DNA from: Pseudomonadota bacterium
Lineage (GTDB): Bacteria > Pseudomonadota > Gammaproteobacteria > Burkholderiales > Rhodocyclaceae
Length of the DNA stretch: 42,398 nucleotides
Direction of reading: 5' to 3'
Assembly: GCA_018262235.1 (NCBI GenBank)
Contig: JAGTRY010000021.1
Location: 1 to 42,398, forward strand
Shown: positions 1 to 7,852 of the stretch, piece after piece
Layout of the letters: every line of letters begins with the position of its first letter
Numbering within the stretch: the stretch's first letter is position 1
Position numbers and translations under genes: made by a program
Notes under the pieces: generated by a model
The model's database searches: none
Seen by the model: only the letters and a program-made list of their open reading frames with translations
Told to the model about the DNA's origin: nothing

Positions 1-137
1 GTGGTGAAGACCTGTTTGCGCATTTTTCTGAAATTTCTGGATCGGGTTTCAAATCGCTCAAGGAAGGTCAGCGCGTTGAATTTGAAATCAAGCAGGGCCC
101 CAAGGGCCAGCAGGCTTCAACGATCAAGCCGCTTTAA
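1..137 (+). CDS. Cold-shock protein, C-terminal part (5' truncated by window)
   Basis: The third reading frame is open from the window edge to TAA at 135-137 and encodes the last 44 residues of a CspA-family protein: [11 protein letters not shown], then [16 protein letters not shown], ending [15 protein letters not shown]. The DLFAHFSEI segment carries the RNP2-type RNA-binding residues of the family. Cold-shock proteins are single OB-fold proteins that bind single-stranded RNA and DNA and melt mRNA structure. The start lies outside the window. A rho-independent terminator follows 22 bases after the stop, so this gene ends its own transcript. The paralogue (cspA, cspD or another) cannot be decided. 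Confidence 0.9.
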   Translation, partial: GEDLFAHFSEISGSGFKSLKEGQRVEFEIKQGPKGQQASTIKPL

Positions 138-159
138 CGCTTTCTCCGCAAGGCGTTTG

Positions 160-190
160 AAGGCCGGGGATTCTCGGCCTTTTTTCTTTT
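160..190 (+). terminator. Rho-independent terminator of the cold-shock gene
   Basis: A perfect 7-base stem AAGGCCG (160-166) pairs with CGGCCTT (175-181) around an 8-base loop and runs into a T-rich tract. It lies 22 bases after the stop of the cold-shock gene. Confidence 0.8.
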
Positions 191-210
191 TGTGTGAGCT
201 AAATGACCAA

Positions 211-242
211 GAAAAAGGCCGTCATCCTTGCAGATGACGGCC
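211..242 (-). terminator. Rho-independent terminator of rne
   Basis: A perfect 10-base inverted repeat (217-226 with 233-242, loop 227-232) is followed, on the minus strand, by a run of five T (plus-strand A at 212-216). It lies 27 bases beyond the rne stop codon. The minus-strand T run assigns it to rne. Confidence 0.85.
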
Positions 243-269
243 TGATTGTTCTGTTGCGGCAAAAAACGC

Positions 270-3023
270 TTATCCGTTGCGGGTTTCCACTTGTTGCAGT
301 GGTTCCTCAACGGGAATCGGACGTGGTTTGCGACGACGCGGTGCGTGAACCGGGGCTTCTTCTGCAACGACAGGAGCCTGCGCGCCAGCGATAGTTTCTA
401 CCATTTGCAATTCCGCCTCTTGTGCTGCGAGCAAGGCTTTCAGATCGATTTGTGGTGCAGCTACAGGTCTGACCGCCGGTACAATTTGTACAGGTTCAGG
501 CTCGATCGATGCTGGTTCAATTTTCGTTTCTTCAACGGCTGGCGTTGCTGTGACAGCAGGAGCTGGCTGTGTTTCAGAAACTGGAGGCTGCGTCTGCTCC
601 TGCGCCACCGTTTCCACAACGGGGGCCGCTGGGGTTTCTGCGGTTTCAGGCTCAGGGACATTCAACGCCAGCGGAACCTGCGCAGAGGCTTCGGAAACCG
701 GCGCTACTTCAGGCGTTGTGGCGATGACGCTTACTTCTCCATTCTCATTCAGCGCGGAGCTGGCGTCAGTCTCTGTTCTGCGTTCGCCACGGCCACGGCC
801 ACGACGGTTGCGACGATTGCGTTCGCGTCCTTCGCTGCTGCGGACTTCAGAGGGGCTTGAACCTTCTGTCAGGGCGACACCCGTGTCGGCTTGTACTGCG
901 GCGACGATGGTTTGTTCAGGGGCTTCTGCCAGCGCGACAACTTCGCGTTGCTGCTGCTGACGTTCACGCCGCTCCTGATTACGTTCGCCACGCTCGCGTT
1001 GCGGTTTGGCAGGCGCATCCGTGCGTTCCTGCTTGTCACCGCGTTCGGGACGGTTGCGTTCGTTTTGTACGCCTTGTTCGGTCTTGTTGCGTTCCTGACG
1101 CTCGCCACGGTTGCGCTCGTTACGCGGACCACGCTCGCCACCAGCAGGTTCTTCACGGGGCTTGCCACCATCCTTGCGTGCTTGGGCAGGATCGGTATTG
1201 CGGCCCCCTTTGCGCTCACCGCGTTGTTCGTCACGGCGACGACCATCACGGCGCTCACCGCGCGGCTTGGCCGGGGCCACCGGGGCAGGAACGGCCGGCG
1301 CGGCCGGTTCGCCACTGAGCCAGTCCATGATGCGACGGAACAAGCCTTTGCTTTCGCCCGATTTTTCGACCGGCTTGCTTGCACGAGGCGTGCGGGGTTC
1401 AACCATTGGCGCCGGTTGGTCTGGCGTAATGCCTTTGATGGCGGCTTCCTGGCGGACCGGTTTGACTTCGGTCTGTGCCGAAGGCGGGGTGTAGGTAGAC
1501 TCGGTCGGTTGTACTGCCATGCGATAGCTGGGAACCGAGCTTTCTTCCTGATTCAGCTGATCGTGACGCAGACGCACGATTTCGTGGGCCGGCGTTTCGA
1601 GATGGCGGTTCGGGATGATCAGCAGGTTAACCTTGTGGCGCAGTTCAATCTTGGCGATGTCGTCGCGTTTCTCGTTGAGCAGGAAAGTGGCGACATCCAC
1701 GGGAACCTGCGTATGCAGAGCCCCCGTGTTTTCCTTCATGGCTTCTTCTTCGAGGATGCGCAGGATATGCAGTGCTGCCGATTCGGTCGAACGGATGTGG
1801 CCGGTACCGGTACAACGCGGGCAGGTGATGTAGCTGGTCTCAGCGAGTGCCGGACGCAGGCGCTGACGCGAGAGTTCGAGCAGGCCGAAACGGCTGATCT
1901 TGCCTGTCTGGACACGGGCGCGGTCGTAGCGCAATGCGTCGCGCAGACGGTTCTCGACCTCGCGCTGGTTGCGCGGGTTTTCCATGTCGATGAAGTCGAT
2001 CACGATCAGGCCACCCAAGTCGCGCAAGCGCAACTGGCGGGCCACTTCGTCGGCGGCTTCGAGGTTGGTGCGCAGTGCAGTGTCTTCGATATCTGAACCA
2101 CGCGTGGCGCGGCCAGAGTTTACGTCGACGGAGACCAGTGCTTCGGTGTGATCGATGACGATGGCTCCACCCGAGGGCAGGGTGACCTGACGACCATAGG
2201 CGGACTCGATCTGGTGCTCGATCTGGAAACGCGAGAACAGCGGCACATCGTCATGGTAGCGCTTGACGCGGTTGACGTTGGCCGGCATCACCGTACCCAT
2301 GAAGGCCTTGGCCTGCTCATAGATCTCGTCGGTGTCGATGAGGATTTCACCGATGTCGGCGTGGAAATAATCACGCACCGCGCGAATAACCAGTGAGCCT
2401 TCCTGATAGATCAGGAAGGCGCCATTCTGGGCCTTGGCGGCGCCATCAATGGCACCCCATAGCTGCATCAGGTAGTTCAGGTCCCATTGCAGCTCTTCCG
2501 CTGTGCGACTGATCGCTGCGGTACGGGCAATCAAGCTCATGCCGTTGGGGACTTCGAGCGCATCCATGATTTCGCGCAGCTCGGCACGATCGTCACCCTC
2601 GACGCGGCGCGAAACCCCACCGCCGCGGGGGTTGTTCGGCATCAGGACAAGGTAGCGACCTGCCAGGGAAACAAAGGTGGTCAGCGCTGCGCCTTTGTTG
2701 CCGCGTTCTTCCTTTTCGACCTGGACGATGATTTCCTGGCCTTCACGCAGGGCTTCCTTGATGGATGCGCGATTGTCTACGCCTTCGCGGAAATAGGAAC
2801 GCGAGACTTCCTTGAAAGGCAGGAAGCCGTGACGTTCTTCACCGTAATCGACAAAGGCTGCTTCGAGACTGGGCTCGATGCGGGTGATGACGCCCTTGTA
2901 GATGTTGCTCTTGCGCTGTTCCTTGGCGGCCGATTCGATGTCAAGGTCAATGAGTTTCTGACCATCAACAATCGCAACGCGGAGTTCCTCGGCCTGCGTT
3001 GCATTGAAAAGCATGCGCTTCAT
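270..3023 (-). CDS. rne: Ribonuclease E (rne), essential endoribonuclease and degradosome scaffold
   Basis: RNase E, 917 aa, cleaves AU-rich single-stranded RNA in mRNA decay, rRNA processing and tRNA maturation. It starts MKRMLFNATQAEELRVAIVDG. An S1 RNA-binding domain lies at about residues 35-120. The DNase I-like catalytic domain carries the Mg-binding Asp300 (in VDVNSGR) and Asp343 (in VIDFIDM). The Zn-link CPRCTGTG supplies Cys401 and Cys404. After about residue 510 the protein becomes a low-complexity tail rich in Arg/Gly/Glu, then in Pro/Ala/Val/Glu. This is the unstructured scaffold that in other species binds RNA and degradosome partners. The ATG is preceded by GGAGAA. The gene is divergent from rluC, as in E. 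coli, and ends in its own terminator. In E. coli it is autoregulated through its long leader, and the leader here also contains hairpins. Confidence 0.97.
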   Translation of the reverse strand: MKRMLFNATQAEELRVAIVDGQKLIDLDIESAAKEQRKSNIYKGVITRIEPSLEAAFVDYGEERHGFLPFKEVSRSYFREGVDNRASIKEALREGQEIIVQVEKEERGNKGAALTTFVSLAGRYLVLMPNNPRGGGVSRRVEGDDRAELREIMDALEVPNGMSLIARTAAISRTAEELQWDLNYLMQLWGAIDGAAKAQNGAFLIYQEGSLVIRAVRDYFHADIGEILIDTDEIYEQAKAFMGTVMPANVNRVKRYHDDVPLFSRFQIEHQIESAYGRQVTLPSGGAIVIDHTEALVSVDVNSGRATRGSDIEDTALRTNLEAADEVARQLRLRDLGGLIVIDFIDMENPRNQREVENRLRDALRYDRARVQTGKISRFGLLELSRQRLRPALAETSYITCPRCTGTGHIRSTESAALHILRILEEEAMKENTGALHTQVPVDVATFLLNEKRDDIAKIELRHKVNLLIIPNRHLETPAHEIVRLRHDQLNQEESSVPSYRMAVQPTESTYTPPSAQTEVKPVRQEAAIKGITPDQPAPMVEPRTPRASKPVEKSGESKGLFRRIMDWLSGEPAAPAVPAPVAPAKPRGERRDGRRRDEQRGERKGGRNTDPAQARKDGGKPREEPAGGERGPRNERNRGERQERNKTEQGVQNERNRPERGDKQERTDAPAKPQRERGERNQERRERQQQQREVVALAEAPEQTIVAAVQADTGVALTEGSSPSEVRSSEGRERNRRNRRGRGRGERRTETDASSALNENGEVSVIATTPEVAPVSEASAQVPLALNVPEPETAETPAAPVVETVAQEQTQPPVSETQPAPAVTATPAVEETKIEPASIEPEPVQIVPAVRPVAAPQIDLKALLAAQEAELQMVETIAGAQAPVVAEEAPVHAPRRRKPRPIPVEEPLQQVETRNG

Positions 3024-3069
3024 TTAGTTCTTCTCCCGCGCGCGATTGCGGGCAAGGCGAACCACTGAT

Positions 3070-3085
3070 TTCCCCTCGCGGGGAA
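3070..3085 (-). promoter_or_regulatory. Hairpin with GNRA-type loop in the rne leader
   Basis: Read on the minus strand this is UUCCCC-GCGA-GGGGAA: a perfect 6-base stem closed by a GCGA tetraloop, which fits the GNRA class. It lies 46 bases upstream of the rne start codon, within the expected 5' UTR. A role in RNase E autoregulation is inferred. Confidence 0.5.
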
Positions 3086-3161
3086 TACAGCTAACTCAAC
3101 TTGTGTGGAACAGATTTGTCATGTGTTCTTTTTGCAAGGAGTGAATCGGGTTCGTCTTACG

Positions 3162-3195
3162 ACACCCTGAGCCGCTTGGGCAGATCTCAGGGTGT
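3162..3195 (-). promoter_or_regulatory. Long inverted repeat in the rne leader
   Basis: ACACCCTGAG (3162-3171) and CTCAGGGTGT (3186-3195) form a perfect 10-base stem with a 14-base loop. No T tract follows on either strand, so it is not an intrinsic terminator. It lies about 140 bases upstream of rne and could be a leader stem recognised by RNase E, or an operator. Confidence 0.5.
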
Positions 3196-3524
3196 TCCAG
3201 TCTGGTTCGCGTTCGCGCGCAAAATGGGTCGATCAATCAAATGGTTTGGGATACCATCGACCGCTTTATCCGGTCGATCATATTGTTGTTTTCACGGCGC
3301 CTGTCGCGCAGATGGGCGGGTGGCTGGCCTACCGTACTGAATCTGTGACCTGCGCGCCGGATAACTCTACGGCGCCAACCGCTGCCGGCTGGAGCGTGCG
3401 AGGCCAAAGGCCTGGGCGCTTCAAACATGCCGGAGGGGCGATACAGACAGAACGGGCAGGCCGTGCAACACGGACGACCCACGGGACAAAACCCGCGAAA
3501 ACCGCTGCAGTATATTTGAAACCC

Positions 3525-4508
3525 ATGACTTTAGGCAAAACCCCGCCAATTACCCGCCCCGCAGCATCTGTCCGACGCGTTCTGATCGGCGAGGAAGATG
3601 CAGGCCAGCGGATTGACAACTTCCTCTTGCGTGAATGTAAAGGCGTTCCCAAAAGCCATATCTACCGGGTTTTGCGTAGCGGAGAGGTGCGCGTGAATGC
3701 CGGGCGGATCAGCCAGACGTACCGGTTGCAAGTTGGTGATGAAGTGCGCATTCCGCCCATTCGGGTAGCCGAAAAGCCCGATGCTCCGGAAATGGGTGCT
3801 GCGCAGCGTCATCTCTTCAATATCGTGTTTGAAGACGATGCTCTGCTGGTGATTGATAAACCGGCGGGGCTGGCCGTACACGGTGGAAGTGGCGTGAGTT
3901 TCGGGGTGATCGAGCTTTTACGGCGGCAGCGTCCGGAAGCCAAATTTCTGGAACTGGCGCATCGACTGGACCGAGAGACTTCGGGGCTGCTGATCATCGG
4001 CAAAAAGCGTACGGCACTGAATGTTGTGCAGGACGCCATGCGCGAGGGCCGGATGGAGAAGCGTTATCTGGCGATGGCGGTTGGGCGCTGGATGAATCCG
4101 CTGCAGCACATCAAGGCGCCGCTATATAAATATCTGACTGCCGACGGTGAGCGTCGCGTGATGGTGCGCGAGGATGGCAAGGCTTCGCACAGTGTGGTGC
4201 GTCTGGTGCAGCGCTGGGAACGGTATAGCCTGGTTGAGGTTGAACTCAAGACCGGGCGGACCCATCAGATCCGGGTACACATGCAGTCGCAAGGTTTTCC
4301 ATTGCTGGGGGATGATAAGTACGGCGACTTTCCCTTGAACAAGACTTTGGCGCGTGAAGGGTTGTCGCGTATGTTTCTGCATGCGGCGCTGTTGCGACTT
4401 CAGCATCCGCTGTCAGGGGAAATGCTGGAGCTGCGGGCTCCCTTGCCAGACGAGCTGGCGAGCTTTGTGAAAAAAGTTGATGCAAACCAGAAAAGGGATT
4501 TTGGCTGA
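3525..4508 (+). CDS. rluC: 23S rRNA pseudouridine synthase RluC
   Basis: RluC isomerises uridines at 955, 2504 and 2580 (E. coli numbering) of 23S rRNA. The 327-residue product has an S4 RNA-binding domain at about 18-80 (DAGQRIDNFL, GVPKSHIYRVLRSGEVRVN) and an RluA-type catalytic domain containing HRLDRETSGLL, where Asp149 is the expected nucleophile. ATG 3525 was chosen because E. coli RluC begins about 20 residues before the DAGQRIDNFL block. The frame is open further upstream, but that stretch looks non-coding. No strong Shine-Dalgarno sequence precedes the ATG. The next gene starts 1 base after the stop, so the genes are probably co-transcribed. RluC rather than RluD is supported by the IDNFL/GVPKSHIYR block and the position beside rne. 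Confidence 0.93.
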   Translation: MTLGKTPPITRPAASVRRVLIGEEDAGQRIDNFLLRECKGVPKSHIYRVLRSGEVRVNAGRISQTYRLQVGDEVRIPPIRVAEKPDAPEMGAAQRHLFNIVFEDDALLVIDKPAGLAVHGGSGVSFGVIELLRRQRPEAKFLELAHRLDRETSGLLIIGKKRTALNVVQDAMREGRMEKRYLAMAVGRWMNPLQHIKAPLYKYLTADGERRVMVREDGKASHSVVRLVQRWERYSLVEVELKTGRTHQIRVHMQSQGFPLLGDDKYGDFPLNKTLAREGLSRMFLHAALLRLQHPLSGEMLELRAPLPDELASFVKKVDANQKRDFG

Positions 4509-4509
4509 G

Positions 4510-5169
4510 ATGAGCGAACGGAATTTTGACCTGATCGTGTTTGATTGGGATGGCACCTTGATGGATTCCACGGCGCTGATCGTCGAGTCGATCCAGTTGG
4601 CTTGCGCGGATATCGGCGTGGCGATTCCTTCGCGCGAGCGTGCCGCACACGTGATCGGCTTGAGCTTGCTTGGTGCGGTGCAGAGTGTGGCACCTGATCT
4701 GGACGAGGCCAGCTGCCAGCGATTGGCGGAGCGTTATCGTTATCACTACTTGGCACGTGACCATGAAACCGTTTTGTTCGAGGGCATCCGGGAGTTGCTG
4801 GAGGACCTCCGCGCACAGGGCTATCTTTTGGCGGTGGCGACTGGCAAGGCACGACGCGGGTTGGACCGGGTGCTTGCGCAGAGTGGCCTGGCGCCGCTGT
4901 TTCATGCCTCACGGTGTGCAGATGAAAGCTTCTCCAAGCCTCATCCCGGCATGTTGCTGGAGCTGACCGAGCAGCTTCTGGTGGCGCCCGAACGGGCCCT
5001 GATGATCGGAGACACGACCCACGATCTGTTGATGGCGCGTAATGCCGGGACCGCAGCATTGGGGATGACATACGGCGCACACCCGGCAGAAGGATTGGCG
5101 ACGGCACAATCACTGGCTTTGCTCGGTTCTGTTGCTGAATTGCGCGACTGGCTGACGTGCAACGGCTAA
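4510..5169 (+). CDS. HAD-superfamily phosphatase (Gph/HAD-IA type)
   Basis: This 219-residue haloacid-dehalogenase-family hydrolase probably dephosphorylates a small phosphorylated metabolite. Motif I is DWDGTLMDS, with nucleophile Asp12 and acid/base Asp14. Motif II is VATGK, motif III the KPHPGMLLE region, and motif IV MIGDTTHDLLMARNAG. A helical cap lies between motifs I and II. ATG 4510 places motif I near the N terminus as usual. An in-frame upstream ATG at 4477 overlaps rluC and lacks a ribosome-binding site. The 3' end overlaps the Rieske gene by 13 bases. The substrate cannot be read from sequence. Phosphoglycolate phosphatase is the nearest familiar relative, but I do not assign gph. 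Confidence 0.88.
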   Translation: MSERNFDLIVFDWDGTLMDSTALIVESIQLACADIGVAIPSRERAAHVIGLSLLGAVQSVAPDLDEASCQRLAERYRYHYLARDHETVLFEGIRELLEDLRAQGYLLAVATGKARRGLDRVLAQSGLAPLFHASRCADESFSKPHPGMLLELTEQLLVAPERALMIGDTTHDLLMARNAGTAALGMTYGAHPAEGLATAQSLALLGSVAELRDWLTCNG

Positions 5170-5495
5170 TTTGTCGTTCGGCTGATCTGCTGGAAGGTGG
5201 GCGCGCTTTTCGGTTCCAGGTAGATACTGCGATGGGCACTCAGGCCGCGTTCGTCTTGCGGTGGCAGGGTGTCCATGCATATTTGAATCGTTGTGAGCAT
5301 GTTGCGGTTGAGCTGGATTGGCGTCCTGGTGAGTTTCTGGATGCCAGCGGTCAATACTTGATGTGTGCTGCGCATGGCGCCTTGTATGAGCCGGATACGG
5401 GCTTGTGTGTGGATGGTCCCTGCCGGGGCAGGGCCTTGCAGCGACTGGTCGTTATTGAGCGAGACGGCTGTATTTATCTTGAGGCGGGAACATGA
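5157..5495 (+). CDS. Small Rieske [2Fe-2S] ferredoxin-like protein
   Basis: A stand-alone Rieske domain of 112 residues. Cluster ligands are visible as Cys46-x-His48 (RCEH) and Cys70-x2-His73 (CAAH), followed by a GLCVDGPCRG loop typical of the fold. The domain carries out one-electron transfer. Stand-alone versions act as ferredoxins or as subunits of assembled enzymes, and the partner is unknown here. The start is GTG at 5157, inside the end of the HAD gene. No ATG is available before the Rieske core except one that would remove its first strands. Its stop overlaps the SppA start by 4 bases (ATGA), so it is translationally coupled to the protease. Confidence 0.88.
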   Translation: MQRLICRSADLLEGGRAFRFQVDTAMGTQAAFVLRWQGVHAYLNRCEHVAVELDWRPGEFLDASGQYLMCAAHGALYEPDTGLCVDGPCRGRALQRLVVIERDGCIYLEAGT

Positions 5496-6436
5496 ACGAA
5501 AGCAAAGAAGTGGGTTGGGAGCGGAGCGTCATCGAGCGTCTGGCGATGGAAAGCGTCAAGGAGGCGCGTCGCAAGCGGCGTTGGAGTATCTTTTTCCGTA
5601 CGCTGGGCTTTGCCTATCTAGGCGTGGTGATCTTTTTGTTCTGGAATGCCGAAGGCGGCAGTGCACGTGTGGATGGGGCCCAACATACCGCGATGGTGCA
5701 GCTTGAAGGGGTGATTGGCGCCAGCGGTGAAGTCAAGGCGGCTGAAACCATCCAGGCGCTACAGGCTGCGTTTGAAGCCGAGAATTCAAAAGGCGTGATC
5801 CTGCGGATCAACAGTCCGGGCGGGAGTCCGGTGCAGGCGGGCATGATCAATGATGAAATCCGGCGCTTGCGTGCTAAGTATCCTGCCAAGCCAGTGTATG
5901 CCGTGGTGGAGGATGTGTGTGCATCCGGGGGGTACTACATCGCTGCGGCAGCCGACAAGATTTTCGTTGATAAAGCCAGCATTGTCGGTTCGATCGGCGT
6001 ACGCATGGATGGCTTCGGGTTTACCGGGACGATGGAAAAACTCGGTGTAGAGCGGCGCAGTATCACCGCAGGTGAGAACAAGGCGTTCCTGGATCCGTTC
6101 TTGCCACAGAATCCTAAGCAGGTTGAGTTTGCCAAAGGCATGCTTGCGGAGATCCATCAGCAGTTCATTGATGTTGTGCGGCATGGACGCGGGAAGCGCT
6201 TGAAGGAAACACCGGAGATGTTCTCGGGCCTGTTCTGGAGCGGAGCCCGGAGTATCGAACTGGGGCTGGCAGATGCGTATGGCACGGTGGATTCTGTGGC
6301 CCGGGACGTAATCAAGGCAGAGGAAATTCGTGACTACACCCAGCGCGAAAACGTTGCCGAACGCTTGGCGAAGCGATTTGGCGCGGGGGTGTCTGCCAGT
6401 GTGGTGCAGGAACTGAACCGGCTTGATGTGAAGTGA
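5492..6436 (+). CDS. sppA: Short-form signal peptide peptidase SppA (S49 protease)
   Basis: This membrane-anchored serine protease degrades leftover signal peptides and other membrane-embedded peptides. The 314-residue protein has an N-terminal basic region (KEARRKRR) followed by one transmembrane segment at about 34-52. The S49 domain follows, with NSPGGSPVQAG, the nucleophile Ser145 in VCASGGYY, and Lys197 in TAGENKAF as the general base of the Ser/Lys dyad. The length fits the single-domain (Bacillus-like) form rather than the 618-residue tandem E. coli SppA. It is the last gene of the rluC-HAD-Rieske-sppA run. Downstream it faces a convergent gene across 30 bases that contain a hairpin. 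Confidence 0.92.
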   Translation: MNESKEVGWERSVIERLAMESVKEARRKRRWSIFFRTLGFAYLGVVIFLFWNAEGGSARVDGAQHTAMVQLEGVIGASGEVKAAETIQALQAAFEAENSKGVILRINSPGGSPVQAGMINDEIRRLRAKYPAKPVYAVVEDVCASGGYYIAAAADKIFVDKASIVGSIGVRMDGFGFTGTMEKLGVERRSITAGENKAFLDPFLPQNPKQVEFAKGMLAEIHQQFIDVVRHGRGKRLKETPEMFSGLFWSGARSIELGLADAYGTVDSVARDVIKAEEIRDYTQRENVAERLAKRFGAGVSASVVQELNRLDVK

Positions 6437-6445
6437 TGCATTCGT

Positions 6446-6474
6446 CAGCCTGACCGGGGATCCGGTTCAGGCTG
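6446..6474. repeat. Inverted repeat at the sppA / methyltransferase convergent junction
   Basis: CAGCCTGA (6446-6453) pairs with TCAGGCTG (6467-6474), and an inner CCGG/CCGG pair closes a GGAT loop with one bulged T. It overlaps the stop codon of the convergent methyltransferase gene. No T tract follows on either strand, so it may act as a weak bidirectional barrier or an mRNA 3'-end stabiliser. Confidence 0.4.
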
Positions 6475-7186
6475 CCAGCAGCAGGAAAACCGTGGGCTGC
6501 CGATCCAGATCGGGCAGCCCGTTTTTTTTCCAGGTGGAAACGGTATGCGTGGCAACCCGTTCTCCGGGGGTGCTCAAGCTGCGTGCAACACAGATCAGGG
6601 TGCTGGGGGCGCAGGTTTCGAGCAGGCTCGCCAGCATTGCCGCGTTGCGGTAGGGTGTCTCGATGAAGAGTTGCGTGCGCTGCAGTTTGGCGGATTCTTG
6701 TTCCAGGCGTTTGATCGCCTGGCTGCGCTCATCCGGTTTTTGCGGCAGATAGCCATGGAATGCGAAACTCTGACCGTTCAGTCCCGAGGCCATCAGCGCC
6801 AGTAACAGCGAGGACGGGCCAATGTGTGGAATGACCCGGATCGCATGCTCATGCGCGCGTCGGACGATCAGTGCGCCCGGGTCGGCCACGGCCGGACAAC
6901 CGGCCTCGGAGACCAGGCCACCGTCACGGCCGGCAAGAATCGGCGCGAGCAGGGCGTCGATACTTCGGGCATCGAGTTTTTCGGGCAATTCGTGAATTTC
7001 GGCGCTCTGGATCGGGCGTGAATAGCCCAGACGCTTGAGTTCCGCACGAGCAGTCTTGGCGCGTTCGGCAATGAAGTAGTCCAGTACATCGAAGCGTGCC
7101 AGAACTTGTGCGGGATGCGTCGCAGCGGGTTCGGACGGTCCCAGTCCGACCGGGAGTAAGTGCAGGCTACCGGGGATTGTGCTCAT
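6467..7186 (-). CDS. RsmI-like SAM-dependent methyltransferase (tetrapyrrole-methylase fold)
   Basis: A 239-residue member of the tetrapyrrole methylase superfamily, in the branch containing RsmI, which 2'-O-methylates C1402 of 16S rRNA. The visible signatures are LLPVGLG near the N terminus, GGLVSEAGCPAVADPG (family SDAGTPxxSDPG), PHIGPSSLLLALMASGL, and a late LFIETPYRN. The ATG at 7186 overlaps the maf stop by 4 bases, and both genes are on the minus strand. RsmI proper is usually about 280 residues. This shorter protein lacks part of the C-terminal region and is probably a paralogue, so I give no symbol. The hairpin at 6446-6474 covers its 3' end. Confidence 0.88.
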   Translation of the reverse strand: MSTIPGSLHLLPVGLGPSEPAATHPAQVLARFDVLDYFIAERAKTARAELKRLGYSRPIQSAEIHELPEKLDARSIDALLAPILAGRDGGLVSEAGCPAVADPGALIVRRAHEHAIRVIPHIGPSSLLLALMASGLNGQSFAFHGYLPQKPDERSQAIKRLEQESAKLQRTQLFIETPYRNAAMLASLLETCAPSTLICVARSLSTPGERVATHTVSTWKKNGLPDLDRQPTVFLLLAA

Positions 7187-7767
7187 GGTACTTGCACGCC
7201 TTCGGCGCGCAGCATGCGTGAGAGTGCGATCAATGGCAGTCCGATCAAGGCGGTCGGGTCGTCTCCACGCATATAGTCGAGCAGGCTGATTCCCAAGCCT
7301 TCCGATTTGGCGCTGCCTGCGCAATCCAGTGGGTGCTCCTGTTCAACGTACCGGACGATCTCGGCCTCGGAAAGCTTGCGGAAACGTGCTTCGACCGGGA
7401 TGCCCTCCAGCTGGGTGCGTCCGCTAGCACTGTCGAAGAGGCAGACGGCGGTATGGAACACAATCGTGTTGCCGCTCATGTCGCGTAATTGGGCAACTGC
7501 GCGTTCAACTGTACCGGGTTTGTCGAAACGAACATCTCCACGATGGGCAACCTGATCGCTGCCAATGATCAGGGCGTTTGGAAAGAGGTTCGCCACGGCC
7601 CTGGCTTTTTCTGTTGCAAGGCGTTCGGCGGTGGCTACCGGCGTTTCTCCGGGCAAGGGGGTTTCATCCACTTCCGGGCGGGCGGTTTCAAAGGGCAGGC
7701 CGAAACGCTCCAGCAGCTGCTTGCGATAGATTGAGGTGGAGGCAAGAACGAGATGGCGAGTGCTCAT
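7183..7767 (-). CDS. yceF: Maf-family nucleotide pyrophosphatase, YceF type (7-methyl-GTP)
   Basis: Maf proteins hydrolyse non-canonical or modified nucleoside triphosphates to the monophosphate and pyrophosphate. The 194-residue product has the N-terminal LASTSIYRKQLLERFGLPFE signature, VDETPLPGE and the catalytic GSDQVA motif. The GSDQV form is typical of the YceF subfamily, which prefers m7GTP. MafA proteins usually have AADT. ATG 7767 was chosen because the family begins within a few residues of LASTS. The frame is open upstream but encodes no family sequence. It is divergent from yceD across 85 bases. In E. coli, yceF also lies beside yceD-rpmF-plsX and is divergent, which supports the name. 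Confidence 0.88.
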   Translation of the reverse strand: MSTRHLVLASTSIYRKQLLERFGLPFETARPEVDETPLPGETPVATAERLATEKARAVANLFPNALIIGSDQVAHRGDVRFDKPGTVERAVAQLRDMSGNTIVFHTAVCLFDSASGRTQLEGIPVEARFRKLSEAEIVRYVEQEHPLDCAGSAKSEGLGISLLDYMRGDDPTALIGLPLIALSRMLRAEGVQVP

Positions 7768-7814
7768 GGGTGGTATTGGGGCAGAATCCCCGGTACTTGT
7801 TCCGGGATTAGGCT

Positions 7815-7843
7815 TTGACAGGAACAGCCAAAAATAATAGCAT
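7815..7843 (+). promoter_or_regulatory. Candidate promoter of the yceD-rpmF-plsX-fab cluster
   Basis: A perfect TTGACA (7815-7820) is followed after 17 bases by TAGCAT (7838-7843, four of six matches to TATAAT). The expected transcription start is about 7850, only a few bases before the yceD ATG at 7853. That fits the absence of any Shine-Dalgarno sequence there. Confidence 0.5.
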
Positions 7844-7852
7844 TGCCGGTTC

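Larger units (their letters stand above)
3024..3524. other. Divergent rne/rluC intergenic region (501 bases), probable rne leader
   Basis: I find no convincing gene here. The rluC frame stays open upstream to 3192, but family alignment argues against a start there. The region holds the rne ribosome-binding site (GGGAGAAG, just above 3023 on the minus strand) and two clear inverted repeats, listed separately. A TATATT hexamer at 3511-3516 lies just before the rluC ATG but has no good -35 partner. The layout resembles the long regulatory 5' leader of rne in enterobacteria. That comparison rests on position and structure, not on sequence identity. Confidence 0.55.

Noticed and set aside
780-1300. 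Short tandem-like GCCACG/CGTTCG repeats
   Set aside because: They encode the Arg/Gly/Glu-rich unstructured tail of RNase E; the repetition is a protein composition effect.
891-2096. 401-codon plus-strand frame opposite rne
   Set aside because: It is a complement of the rne coding region without any recognisable domain or ribosome-binding site.
3192-3524. N-terminal extension of rluC by 111 codons
   Set aside because: The extension has no family similarity, is rich in Arg/Pro/Gly as expected of untranslated GC-rich DNA, and would cover one arm of the rne leader hairpin.
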